64,000 nucleotides of DNA from Valencia hispanica (taxonomy: Eukaryota; Chordata; Actinopteri; Cyprinodontiformes; Valenciidae), in assembly GCA_963556495.2 (NCBI GenBank), contig OY747702.1, positions 47,975,286 to 48,039,285 of the forward strand, given 5' to 3'. Made by a program: the position numbers and the translations under genes. Below the pieces are notes generated by a model, which saw nothing but the letters and a program-made list of their open reading frames with translations, made no database searches and was not told the DNA's origin. The first letter of the stretch is position 1. Each line of letters opens with the position of its first letter. This document shows positions 32,757 through 44,310 of the stretch, piece after piece.

Positions 32757-33045
32757 GCCACAAGGTTCTCAGCAGCCGGTTCCCCAGCCACAAGGTTCAT
32801 CTCCGCAGCCGGTTCCCCAGCCACAAGGTTCATCTCCGCAGCCGGTTCCCCAGCCACAAGGTTCATCTCCGCAGCCGGTTCCCCAGCCACAAGGTTCATC
32901 TCCGCAGCCGGTTCCCCAGCCACAAGGTTCATCTCCGCAGCCGGTTCCCCAGCCACAAGGTTCATCTCCGCAGCCGGTTCCCCAGCCACAAGGTTCATCT
33001 CCGCAGCCAGTTCCCCAGCCACAAGGTTCATCTCCGCATCTGGCC
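32757..33045 (+). repeat. 33-bp minisatellite
   Basis: About eight to nine copies of CAGCCGGTTCCCCAGCCACA followed by AGGTTCATCTCCG. In one frame this encodes QPVPQPQGSSP. The copies are nearly identical, indicating recent expansion. Confidence 0.95.
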
Positions 33046-33135
33046 TCCCAGGTTCCTCGTCGCCGGCCTCCCAGGTTCCTCGTCGCCGGCCTCCCAGGTT
33101 CCTCGTCGCCGGCCTCCCAGGTTCCTGCTCCTTCG
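33045..33135 (+). repeat. 23-bp minisatellite
   Basis: Between three and four copies of GGCCTCCCAGGTTCCTCGTC plus GCC. The length is not a multiple of three, so the reading frame rotates through this array. Confidence 0.9.
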
Positions 33136-33160
33136 TTGCCGGCCTCAGGACTTTGAAGTT

Positions 33161-36100
33161 AAGTTTATTTGTAAGTTCCACTGTCGTTTTAACAGATACG
33201 GGTTTGTATACATCGCAGACAGACATAGTTTTAAACAGAAACAGCTTAGAACAAAGCATCCAGGCCAAATAAAACATACCCTATGTTTTATTTGGAAGGC
33301 ATGTTATTCACAGCCAAAGACAGCAAGTCTGGCAAAGGTGGAAATGTCCCCTCCAATTTTATTCTGTTTTACTTTATGATGACTTTAGGTGAAACCCCTC
33401 AAAAATAAAACGTAATTATATTTATAACATTTGTTTGTGTTTTTTTCTTTTTATATGCATGTCTTTTCCTTTCAACAAGGTTTGCAAATGTTTTTTCTTG
33501 TGGGCTTTAATCAAAAACTAAAGAGGAAAATTAATGATTTACTGTAAATATAACAAATGTGATGAAGGTTGAAAAGCCAGTCCAATCTTTTAAGGCAGCC
33601 ATGAAATCTTTGAAGAATATCAATAACAAAGCTCCATCTGCTGCTACTGTATATATCTGCCCATACTTCAAATTTAGCCAACCAGATCCACTCTGAGGTC
33701 GGTGCTGAGCTGAGTTTGTGCCTCATTTTTAACCGACACCATCCACTCTGCCAGATAAGAAGCTTGTCTGCAGACCTGAGTTATACTTTCACTTTAAGGA
33801 TTTTTTTTTTTTTTAAATATTGTATCAATATCTATAAAAATCAGCTTGAACTGTACTTTAATTTCATAAATCCCAATTTGGGCTAGTGGATTGTAGTTAA
33901 AATTACATATAATGAACCCTCATGAAACTACAAATAACAGTGACCTTCTTCTGGTAGAAATGTAGGATACTGTTATTTAACCACTTTAACATTTTGTACC
34001 TTTGCAGTTCTGGTCATTTTGTATCTGACTTTTATGGGTATTAAATGGTGCCATTTACTACTGGGCTTTTCGTACCACCCATGCAGGAGTTCATACATTG
34101 CAGTGGGACAGTTTACACTTTGACAACGGTTTCAACTAATTTTAAATATTCTAATAGATTACTGTAAAGATGTGTTTTAGGGGTTCAATAAATCACGGCT
34201 ACAAGCAGGAGGTCAGTCAGTTATTCCAGTTTGATCTGGGGTCATATTCTCAGCCTAGTGTGACTCAAAAAGAGTCAGCTGCCTCAAAATATATTGGAAA
34301 AGAGTTTAATACAGCTCATTTGTATATATTATATGTAGACATAGGCATTTTTATGACTGTTTATCTCTTTATTTACTGTAGTAAAGAGCTCAGCTTGTAG
34401 TTAATTTTCATTATGGTCTTTGTTTTTTCAGAACCATGGGTCTGTTTTCCAAGCTATTCAAGTGTTTTCTTGATTATCTTGGAGCTATGAAGTGTCTTTA
34501 GTGTTGGTGATGCTTTGGACCATTACATTTTGGCCTCTGAAAGGTTGCGTTTCAAGGATGTGTTTTTATGTAAATAATATTTTACTAATGTTCTTTAAAA
34601 AATTTGTTCTGTTTAGTTTGTGCATTTTGTAGAATATAGAGCAAAAATGAAAGGGAATAGTGTGTAATACAGCTTTCAGGTAGATATTACATGTAGGGTT
34701 GGACCATTTTTGTGGCCATAATTCATGACCTGCAATTAAAAACTAACAGATATGAAATTTTTTTGGGGATATGGGTGTGAAATGTTTGTTTACATATTAG
34801 TAGCAAACAATATAACTGTCAATAATAATGCCTATATAAATAACATAATTGGGGACATTTAAATTTAATAAATACAATAACTTAATTGCTAAAATCATTT
34901 TATTTTCTCAATACTGTGTTAGCTTAATTACATTTAAAATTGGCAGGTATTACATCATTTCCTACTGCAATGGTAAAAACAGAATTAGGAAGGGTAGATA
35001 CAGAATTGGGCCAAGAGTTGGTAAGGAGGAAAAAATTATCCAGAGCTGCTTGACTATTATTGTTGTGTTTGTGATTTGTGTTTCTAATGTCTCAAAATAT
35101 TTTTTTTTATTAGATTATTGAGATGGATATTAACTTTACATAGATAGACAGGTCTATCAAAATTAATACTCAGTTTAGATTGCTTTATTATCTTTAGAGA
35201 GTTGCCTGCCTAATTTCCTATCAGAAGCATACTTTTTTTGTTGAAGGAAAATAATTTTGAATCTAAACCTGCCAGGGGTATAAATAATTTAGGGTTTAAC
35301 ATTAGAACACAAAACATCCTTGATGGGAATTCCCACAGCTACAGTGCTGTGGTTGACCTCTCGGCAGCCTCCCTGACCTGAGTCTATCTTGTCTATTCAA
35401 TAGTTTGGTGACCTGTTGTCCCACAGCTTCCACAGTTATTAATGACGGTCCTCATTGTGCTAAGGTTTATAAATAATGCTACCCTTCCTCTGATGGACAT
35501 CTTTATGCGATGAGATCCTTCTGATCTTTTGTTTACTCTCAGTAAACTATAACTAAATGGAGAAACGTTAGGAAAATCCAACTAGCATAATTAAACCTTC
35601 ATTTCAGGTTTATTAGAATGAATATACTTAGATTTGAACTCAAATAATTTAGCAAAGTATTTAAGTCTGAGCAGACATAGCCAGATTATTGCACCTTTTT
35701 AATTTTAAATAGCCTAATGTTAGAATATATGTCTAATAATAATATGTCATGGTCAGATTTCTTTTCTATCGCAAAAACCTTGCATTTTTTGTACAGGAAA
35801 CAGAGCTACTGTATGACAGATTATGACCCTTGATCAAACCAAAAGTACTATGAGCAACATCCTGCTGTTACTAATATTTAATGTAATAATCCCATTTACT
35901 CACTGTGATAATGAGAAAACTTACAAATAATTACTTTAACTCATCAGTTGTCAAAGCAGATAAGAAACATCTCTAAGAAGTGATGCATTGTTTGTTAAAA
36001 ATGGTCGCAGATTGCTCCCAAACTGCAAAAGTATAAAAAGGTGGAAGGGCCAAAAGACCCGCATCCATATAGTTATTCCTACATTTTGTATTTTGCAAAT

Positions 36101-36190
36101 CTTTTGTAATATCTTGTTTTAATTAGTTGTTTTTTTTCCTTTCTTTTTTGTCTAAATGACTTTTTAACCTTAGGGTTTCCATAGAAAATA
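33161..36190. other. AT-rich non-coding DNA
   Basis: No gene or clear mobile element recognised across 3 kb. 35330-35590 is somewhat more structured and may be an old transposon fragment, but I cannot assign it. Confidence 0.45.
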
Positions 36191-36194
36191 CATA

Positions 36195-36475
36195 ACAGCA
36201 ACTTTGTAATAAAACTTATATAAATGCATTTTCGGCTGCGAGAAGTATAGGAATTTGTTCAGCCTTCCCAAAGAAAAGTTTAATTGCCAGAAATGGTTGG
36301 ATTTTATCTTCAGGAGCTTGCAAAAACCCAGCCAGAATGTATTTGTCTGTGACCGTCATTTCACATGACTGCTTCATGAACGTGCGCCAGCACCAGAGTG
36401 GATTTTCTGACAGATTACTTCTTCAAACCTGCACCATTCCAGCGTTAAAACCACCCTGGGGAGCGGTCAGAGCGG
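36195..36475 (+). pseudogene. THAP-domain exon of a TTAA-type (Kolobok-like) element
   Basis: One frame reads RNLFSLPKEKFNCQKWLDFI then SQNVFVCDRHF. A one-base shift near 36368 then gives DCFMNVRQHQSGFSDRLLLQ and IPALKPPWGAV before a GTGAGT donor. The block W-x-x-F, then V-C-x-x-H-F, then D-C-F, then an A-x-P-x-ending segment is the second half of a THAP zinc finger (C-x2-H pair CDRH). THAP domains are carried by Kolobok and P-type transposases. The frameshift and the absence of exon 1 nearby make it a pseudogene. Confidence 0.55.
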
Positions 36476-36927
36476 TGAGTAAAACCAAAGTGCTAACCGC
36501 TAGTTGCTAATCTCGAACTGAATGGTTCCAATGTTGAGTTAACCTATAACAATGCTGTGTGTACAATGTGGTAAAAACATTCTTGTTTAAAGTATGATGG
36601 GTTTTGTTCACATGGGTCTATATCACCTATATCAACTGTTATTCGCCCACATGACTCAAGATATGAGCCAAGAGTGATAGTAGCCCCTATTTCAGATATG
36701 TCTGAAGTGATGTAAAGCTATATCTTTGTAACTGTTGTCTATGTTGTGAAGTAGGCTATTGTAGCTAATTATTCCAGCTATAACTCAGCAAACCAAGCGT
36801 CTTATTTTCGGGTTGAAAGATCGTCTCAAGAACATAACTAATATTTCAGAAAATCTCCATCGTGCCAACAGTAATATTTTATCCTTTATGGGCCTAGGTG
36901 TAAAATAGCATGATATAGGACCTTTAA
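36476..36927 (+). mobile_element. Right part and terminus of the THAP/TTAA element
   Basis: AT-rich intron-like sequence ends ATGATATAGGACCTTTAA, with TTAA at 36924-36927. The terminus TTAAAGGTCC (reverse complement) resembles the TTAAAGGTC ends of element A. TTAA targets plus a THAP exon point to Kolobok. The left terminus was not found. Confidence 0.45.
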
Positions 36928-39900
36928 TACATTGGAGGGTAAATCTGTTTTGTGCATCTCATTTTTTCTATCACTTGTTGACAAAGAAAATCAACCTCTT
37001 TGCACAAACAGTACAGCAGACCACATCCAATCCAGCTGATTCTCTGTCCTACATACACAAACACTCAAAACTGCCTATGTTACTCGAGCTGCAGAGCTGG
37101 GAACACACCCTCAGGGACAGGAATAACAGGCCACTCAAGAGTATAAGGACATCTGAGACACAGTGGCACCATACTAACATGATGACTCTTTAACGTCTCC
37201 TTTATCTCCATCCCTAAGTCTCGTCCGACTCACCAGCAGCTACTGTTTACACCAAGCACAAGTCAAGAGCAGAAGCAGAAAATGGACTTTCTTAATCCTG
37301 AGTGGCTAAAGTCCGCTAGAAAGCAAGAGAGGAAAGTCTCTTGTGTGGCAAGAGCCTCATGTTGAATAAGGATTGAAATTTACATGACAACTTAGGAAAA
37401 ATGCTTTTTCATTACTCATTCACCCCCTAAATCAGTTTGCTCCCCCACTCTTTACCTCTGCCTGAGCTATTAAATCACCATCTTGACCCTGCGACCTGGA
37501 GCCGCAACCATAAAGAGCCCCCTGTGGGTCAGAGGCCTGATTGTAACATTTGAATATGAAATAAGACTTGGTCGGGCCTGGAAACAGCCCCATGCGTTGA
37601 GGCACAGGCTGACCCCCAAGAGGGAGAGGCCTTCCTCAGCAGCCTCAGGCCCGGAGGGTCCCTCTCTTCTCTCCAAGAGGATTTACTTGGACTTGAGAAG
37701 AAGGGAAAGAGAGAGAGGGGCTGAAGTTGGTAGAGGTGGAGGGGTAAAGGGGATGAGAGGGCGACAGAGAGGAGAAAAAGAGAGGGCAGACATTTGAATA
37801 AGACAAGAAGCGAGTAGTGTTTGCATGACAAAGAAGCCCGCCATCTCCCCTGATTGGTGTCACAGTGCTGCACTAAAGCCATGCAGCCCTCCCGGGGTGG
37901 GGTGATGTGTGGAGCGCAGGCATGTTTATGCATCCAAGGTGTGATATCAAGGAGGGATGGGAGGGGGGCCCGTCGTCAAGTTTCGGCCTCAAAATGTTTG
38001 TGCGCATATCCTTGAAAAAGGGGGAGAAGGTTTGCTGAATTGTGAGCTCATTAAAACTTTAATTTACTTTGAAGAATTTATTTTATATTATCATTGGATA
38101 GGAATATTTTTATTTGAGTATAGAGCAGTTTCTAAAACTATTAAAAGTAAACAAGTGGAAATACAGCAATAATTTCTGCTTGACACCTTAGGAATGACCC
38201 ATTTTGTCGCCCAATTGTATCACTTTAAATTGTGAGAGATAGTATTTGTATCAGAAAATAGGATTTGGGTTTACAGATATATTAACACTTGACATGTTTG
38301 CAAAGGGTACAACTTCTACTATTACAGTTGTTTGTTTTTACGTAACACCAAGGAGTCACAAACTTCCAGTTTAAAGGTCCAAATCAGACTTCTGGATAAG
38401 GTTAAAGGTCTCGAAAAACATTAATGTCCAAACCCTTTGTTACTGAATCTGCTTAAAGCTCACAAGCAAAATAAATAACATTTTATGCATGCAATTATTT
38501 AATTGTGACCCCAACCTGCTCTTTTTTGTTTCACACAAAAGCTTAATGATGACTCATTTCATAGAAAGTCTAAGCACAACATTTGAAAGTCTAATACAAG
38601 AAACAATAGTCTAGGAAATACTTAATAATAAAACTATTCAATGGATACTTTTAACAGAATAAATATCACCTGGATTTCACTTTTGTTACTGTATCATAAG
38701 CAATACATTAGGTGTTTATGGTCATGCATTTATTGCATTTTCCCAACGAACAGGATACTGACTGCATGCTTTTCTTAAAATCACATGGCAGAAATCATCT
38801 AAAAGATCTATGAAATATACCCAGATACCTCACATATCACAATCGATACGCACATGCTCATTAGAAATGTCTATAGAGCATTTATTATAATTGTTACTAC
38901 ACAGATTCTTCAGAATAATTCCTGCCACCATGTCAAACGAAAGAGTTTGTAGACCACTAAAACGCTGCCTCTTAGAAAGTGTGTAGCCATCTTGAACTAA
39001 GATTTAGAGGACAGGTATAAGATATGATACAGCAGGTTTTAAGAGAAAGCATCCACTTTGTTAAAGAAGTAGAGATGTCAAAATCAAACATATGTTGCCC
39101 GTTAAAAAGTATAAACTTAATACATGTGGTTCTTGACTCACAAGAATAGGCAAAACACTTTAACATCAAAACAACTAAGGCACAACCTACCTTTGGACAG
39201 AGCAACCAAGTGTAAAAATGGCCCTTTCTGCCTTCAATGAGCAGCCTTTTTCTGTTTTTACATTTCAGAAGTTCATCTTTTACATATTAAAAAACTGTGT
39301 CTAATCAGGTAGGTGGTAGGTACCAACCAACCAACCAACCAATAATGTGTCCACCAGGAGGTTCTGGACATTCTTCAGAGCTCCCACAGGGAGTCAAATC
39401 CATTTTAGAATGCTGCTATAATCTTCTAACAACTCTTCAACTAAAAGATTTCTCATTTTTTTCTAAAGGGCTATATGACTCAGCAAGAAGGGCAACAAAA
39501 GTCTTGAGTAAATGCACATCTCTTTCTGGAGATAAAGTCATGCTAGGCTAACATCAGCTTGCTTTCTCAATGTTTGTAAAGAAGTTGTTGATTATTCGTT
39601 ACATGTTTTCGTTGTGGTTTCAATTATTAAGGTGGTTATCTATCTTTTCTGGCTTTCTAAACTTTTTTTTTCACAAATATACATGAGAAACCTATAAAAA
39701 GAACAACAAAAGTGCAAAAAGTGTGACAGAAGTTCTTGAAAAACTTATTGTACTTGTTCCTATATAGTATCTATTTTCTCCAGTTGTGCTCAACCTGTCC
39801 AACTTTGATTATCATGTAAAATGTGATTTTAAAATGTGAAATTATGTCCACCCATTGCTTTGACTTTCAAGCATCAGTTTTTTAGCTAATTCCGTGTTAT

Positions 39901-40980
39901 AAACTTCTCGGTTGCCAAACTCAATAATTTAAAGAGATATTGGTCATTTGTTCACATTTTGTCAAGGATTAACCCTAGTTACTATATCTGAGGATCCTTG
40001 GGGACCTTGCAACTTAAGATGCATTAGATGTGAATCTAAATTGAAGAAATACTTTCCTTTTTCCTAAACTAAGTACTTACTGTGTGTTTAAATGTTGTAT
40101 TAATTAATAAACAGTCTTGTAGCAATAACAGTGCTCGCCCACTGAGATGTTATTGCACCTGTGCCTTAAAATCTAGTGTAGATTGAGTTGGATGACTTGC
40201 TCAGGATTCGGATTAAAGTCTGGACTTTGAGAATAGCTGCTCAATCACTGTTTCGATACTCTGGGAGCTGAATGAGACACCACTGTAGTCTTGTACATTT
40301 CCTAATCTCAAGTATTAAAGTAGTATTCACAGTTTTGCCATCATTAAAGCAAGAGAATGTTTAAACCTTTTTAAAACATTGCCAATCAAAAGTTATTTTA
40401 TATGACCTCAGCGATTTTGTTTAAAAATCTGTGTTTAGGTTACAAGAGATGGTGCAGCGAGAGAAGGATTACAATAATTCATTAATAACACTATCTTACT
40501 TATCTTTAACAGTTCAGTTTGTCTTTCAACTTGTTCTCTACCTGTTTTTTTTAAGTCTGAATGTTAGGTGTGAAGTTCAGCACCATCAGTGTCTCCTCCT
40601 GCTGGGCTGTCACCAGAGACCTAAGCTACTGCAGGTGAGCCACTGGCACCAAGAAGTCCTCTCCATCCATCTCCACCTCCCTCTTCGATCTTAAACCTTT
40701 GTAGGAATAATACAAAAAACAGAGATGACTGGGGGTAAGAGGAACATGAAAATCCAGGGGATATGGGCTGGATTTAACAGCTCAATAAGTTTGGACAATT
40801 TGTTACCAATCCTCTTTATTGCAGATCCCCTGGGAGGAGGTGTGTGAGTAGAAACACTTTTTCTCTCTAAGATTTTGCAGAGAAGACGAGGTAGAATGAA
40901 GATGCAAAACCAGTGTATAAATGAAAGTATGGGGTCATAACAAGGAATAAGATGAAGGAACTGTGAGCGAGAGTTAGTGA
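36928..40980. other. Unique non-coding DNA; candidate conserved block at 37480-37980
   Basis: No gene found. 37480-37980 is repeat-poor and balanced in composition, and is a candidate conserved element. 39324-39345 is a CCAA pentamer microsatellite. The remainder is AT-rich without recognisable features. Confidence 0.35.
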
Positions 40981-40983
40981 GCG

Positions 40984-41001
40984 TACGCGCACGCATGCAC
41001 G

Positions 41002-41053
<52 letters not shown>
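40984..41053 (+). repeat. CA microsatellite
   Basis: A pure CA/AC run of about 48 bp preceded by a CG-interrupted portion (ACGCATGCACGCACG). Long reading frames across it encode only Cys-Val repeats and are artefacts. Confidence 0.97.
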
Positions 41054-41054
<1 letters not shown>

Positions 41055-41333
41055 TAAACCCCCTGTAGACGAAGCCTCCACAGGCTCATCTGGACACCGC
41101 CGCTGGCCCTCGGGGACACACCTCCAAGAGAGATGGCCCGACTGACTCTCCATGGCAACTAATCAATAAGTGACAGAGTCAGTCATGACTGACCCGTAGC
41201 CGAGCATCTTCCACCTCCCCCTATGTTCCCAGGGTTACGATCCCCAAAAACCACACACACACTCAGACAAAAGTTCAAAAAAGTGCACCAAACTTGGCCA
41301 GAAACATTCATCCTTTTTCATATTCCAACTCGG

Positions 41334-41334
<1 letters not shown>

Positions 41335-41383
<49 letters not shown>

Positions 41384-41386
41384 GAT
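41335..41386 (+). repeat. GATA microsatellite
   Basis: About thirteen ATAG units with one AAATAG interruption. Confidence 0.97.
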
Positions 41387-41389
41387 TCT

Positions 41390-42629
41390 ACTCAAGAAAC
41401 CTTTGATGTGTGTTTTCAGTGAATTGGGGTCAGATGTGGGTACAGTTTGCAGAATGAACATAGATTCTGACAATAAGATATGATCGCAGGGCTTCTGATG
41501 GGCTACAGTCACCACACAGCCATTGTTTATCTGTCAATCCATGTTCCCTTTCACTGTCCTCAGCATACACTAATCAATATCTGTGGCCTAGATGAGAGGC
41601 CTAATCTTCCCCCTTGTTACCCCCCTAAGTCCTTACCCCCCTCAGCTCTGTATTGTCTCGTAGAGGTCCCATATACTCCTTACAATGCCTAAAGAACAGC
41701 ACATACATCAGCTCACATACACTTGGCCCATTTCTTTTTACAGGAAACCCTGTTCATATACAAATATGTGGTGCAGAAGAAGACCATCTGCAGCTGATGG
41801 ATGTTTCACACTAGAATGAGTCAATCGGTTTCGCCGCTTTTCACATCAGAACCAAACGTTTCCATCTATTTGTCATCACGACTTAATTGGAAAGAAGTTT
41901 CTTAATCCTGCTGCAAACAACCAATGCGTGCACTTTTGTGGTTTTCTGCAACCACAATTACAAGCAAAAACAAGTTGAAGAAAAGCTCAGTGATCTTTAA
42001 CCGAACAAAATGTCATAGGAACCAGAGAAAAAAAAAGAAGAAATCAATCAGATTTTTAACGTTTCAAGTCGTTCGTGCGATTTTTATTTGCTCTGTTTGT
42101 GACAAAAGCTTTGGTAATCCTGACTCATATTTGTCAAGTCTCATATTCACACACACCTGCTGTGGCAAAGTAAACACGCCTTCAGAGTCAAACACCTTAA
42201 TGGATGACCTTTGAATTAAAAGCTGAGCTGGGATAAACCCGAAAGCAGGCACCACTGACATGGTATAAAACAGAGACATGTCCATTCTGGGTGTGAATGA
42301 TGAGGAAAAGCTACATCATAGGTAACTTGTGTACAGTATGTTCAGTCTGTACATGGGTCAAACAACAAAATATCCATCAGACTTCTTCATAAAACCAATT
42401 ACTACAAAAACATTGTTTCATGATTCCTTTTAAAATGTTTGTCTTGTGTAATTGTTGGAGGGCAGATTTGCTATTTTAACTAAAGCAGTTTTTGTGCCAT
42501 GCTCTTAATTAAACGTATCTCATTTTATTCTATAATTTAACAGAAACCAATAATAAAAATTTGAATAATTCTTTTTTTTCTAATCAGAATGTAATAGAAT
42601 GTGGTGAATAGAGATCAGTACATTGTTTA
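41390..42629. other. Non-coding DNA
   Basis: No supported gene or mobile element. Confidence 0.45.
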
Positions 42630-43080
42630 AGACTGCAAAAGTCTTGTGAATCGGGCAGAGGTTTTCTTTTCACCATGACAAAGACCCCAAACAGAGCCAG
42701 ACCTACAAATGAGTGATTTACATCTGAGCATACACGTGTTAGAACGTTCCAATCAAAGTTCAGACCTATGTCATATTAAAAATATGTGGCAAGACTTAAA
42801 AAATGATGGACACAGCCGTCCTGCATCCAATCTGACTGAGCTGAAGCTGTTTTGCAAAGAAGAATGTGCAAAGACTTCAGTCTCTAGATCTGCAAAGCAG
42901 GTAAAGGCATACCCTAAAAAAAGATGACAGTTGATTTTGATGTAAAAGTTTGTTTTACAAAGTATTCACCTAGTGGGGTGGGAAATAAACGCATGCCAAA
43001 CTTGACAGATTTTAATTTTCCAAATGTTTTGAAAACCACAAATCATTTCCCTTCCACTTCAAAATGATGTGCTACCTTCT
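42630..43080 (+). pseudogene. Decayed Tc1-like transposase remnant, plus strand
   Basis: The 3' half of a Tc1 transposase is recognisable: CACCATGACAAAGACCCCAA (second Asp region), then residues HVLERSNQSSDLCHIKNMWQDLKN (altered from NPIENLWQDLK, catalytic Glu replaced), and LTELKLFCKEECAK. The decayed terminal repeat follows (CAAATGTTTTGAAAACCAC). Substitution at the active site shows it is inactive. Confidence 0.75.
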
Positions 43081-43192
43081 GTTAGTCTGTCTTATAGACT
43101 TTTAGTAAATTACACTGACGTCTGAGGGTGTAATGAGAGAGAATGGAAAAATTATGAAGAAGTATAAATACAGTGCATATTAAATGTAACTT

Positions 43193-44310
43193 ATTTATCC
43201 AAATTAGGAGTTGTAGATGGGGATGGTGTGGGCTGAAAGAATCTCCTGTAGCGGTCTGCATTACAGAGGTTCTGAAGAATGCTCTGGCTGAAGACTCTCT
43301 TGAGGACAGTCACTACGTTTACATGCACAGCTAAATCGAGCTTTTTGGAGTAATCAGACTAAAGACTTCCCTCCTGCAGCGAGCCGAATCCCAGTTTACA
43401 CGTTATTCAGAAAATCGAATTCTTGAAAGAAGTGTGCCGACCACCGCAACGGTAGGTGGCGACATGCAACCCTTCGTGTGGCATTCTTCCGGTTCACGTC
43501 ACACACTCAGGGTAAACAAACCCTTGTGGAAGAGAAGCCGACATAGTAAAAAAAAATGGATGATGACAACGCTGCCGCACTGTACATTTGTTACATTCTG
43601 TACTGTTTGATCGTATTACATGCTAGCTACACACAGAGTCTCGTGCTTTTTTTTGTTGATTACGGGGCTTCCGAGCTCGCCATTTTCTGGAGGGGCAGGG
43701 CACAGCTCCTGGTAGCTCGGCTTCTCAAGGCGAGAGTATACATGCAGAGAAATTCGAATTTCTAACCGCATTATCTAGCTGCAGTAGTCGAGCTTCTGAA
43801 ACTCCAGTTCGGTTCGACTCCAGACGGACTAAGGTGTATACATGCAATTTAAAAGTCTGATTTCAGTTGGACTAAGGCAATAATTAAAATGTCTCTTGCT
43901 GCATGTAAATGTACTGACTGTTGTTGTACACTAGTCTCATTAAGAGGATTCTCAGTGTTGTCTGTAAATGTTTTGATTTTATGAAGAATCTTTGTTTGAA
44001 CAGTCATCTCCAGAGGTTTCACAGTAACAGAACCAGCCTTCTTTATCACGTTGTTTAGTCTTTCTAAATCCCTGGCTCTGATCCTGCTACCCCAGCAGAT
44101 GATGGCAGAAGGGATTATACTCTCTTCAGTCCTTTAGAAGATATGCAGCATCTTGCTGGAAGGCCTGAAGGACCTAAGCTTCCTCAAGAATTACACTCTA
44201 CTCTGTCCCATTTTGTAGACAACCTCTGTTGAGTGTCAAGTCCAGGTGATCACTGAAGGTATTTATACTCCTCCATCACCTCCACTTCTTCTCCCACAAT
44301 GGAAATACAC
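43193..44310 (-). pseudogene. L2-type LINE 3' region, split by a Harbinger-like element
   Basis: On the minus strand the fragment starts near ATGGAAATACACATT…GGAGAAGAAGTGGAGG (44300), runs through GAGGAAGCTTAGGTCC and the KKAGSV block, and resumes at 43312-43193 with CAGACCGCTACAGGAGATTC. It corresponds to the protein encoded at 2997-3584 but has internal stops. The inner element at 43313-43913 separates the last 40 or so codons. Confidence 0.75.
43313..43913 (+). mobile_element. PIF/Harbinger-like non-autonomous element, copy 2
   Basis: A 601-bp unit with ends CTACGTTTACATGCACAG and CTGCATGTAAATGTAC (inverted). Internal TATACATGCA motifs recur near its right end. It retains a small frame starting at 43556, MDDDNAAALYICYILYCLIVL, homologous to that in copy 1 at 2631-2987, and similar in type to the N-terminus of Harbinger transposases in fish. 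It interrupts an L2 remnant. Confidence 0.65.

Noticed and set aside
34436..34501. 21-residue frame MGLFSKLFKCF… after a TTTTTTCAG acceptor-like site, with a good Kozak context
   Set aside because: It is too short, with no continuing exon or related sequence nearby. It is compatible with chance.
40691..41052. Cys-Val repeat open frames
   Set aside because: They are the translation of a CA microsatellite.
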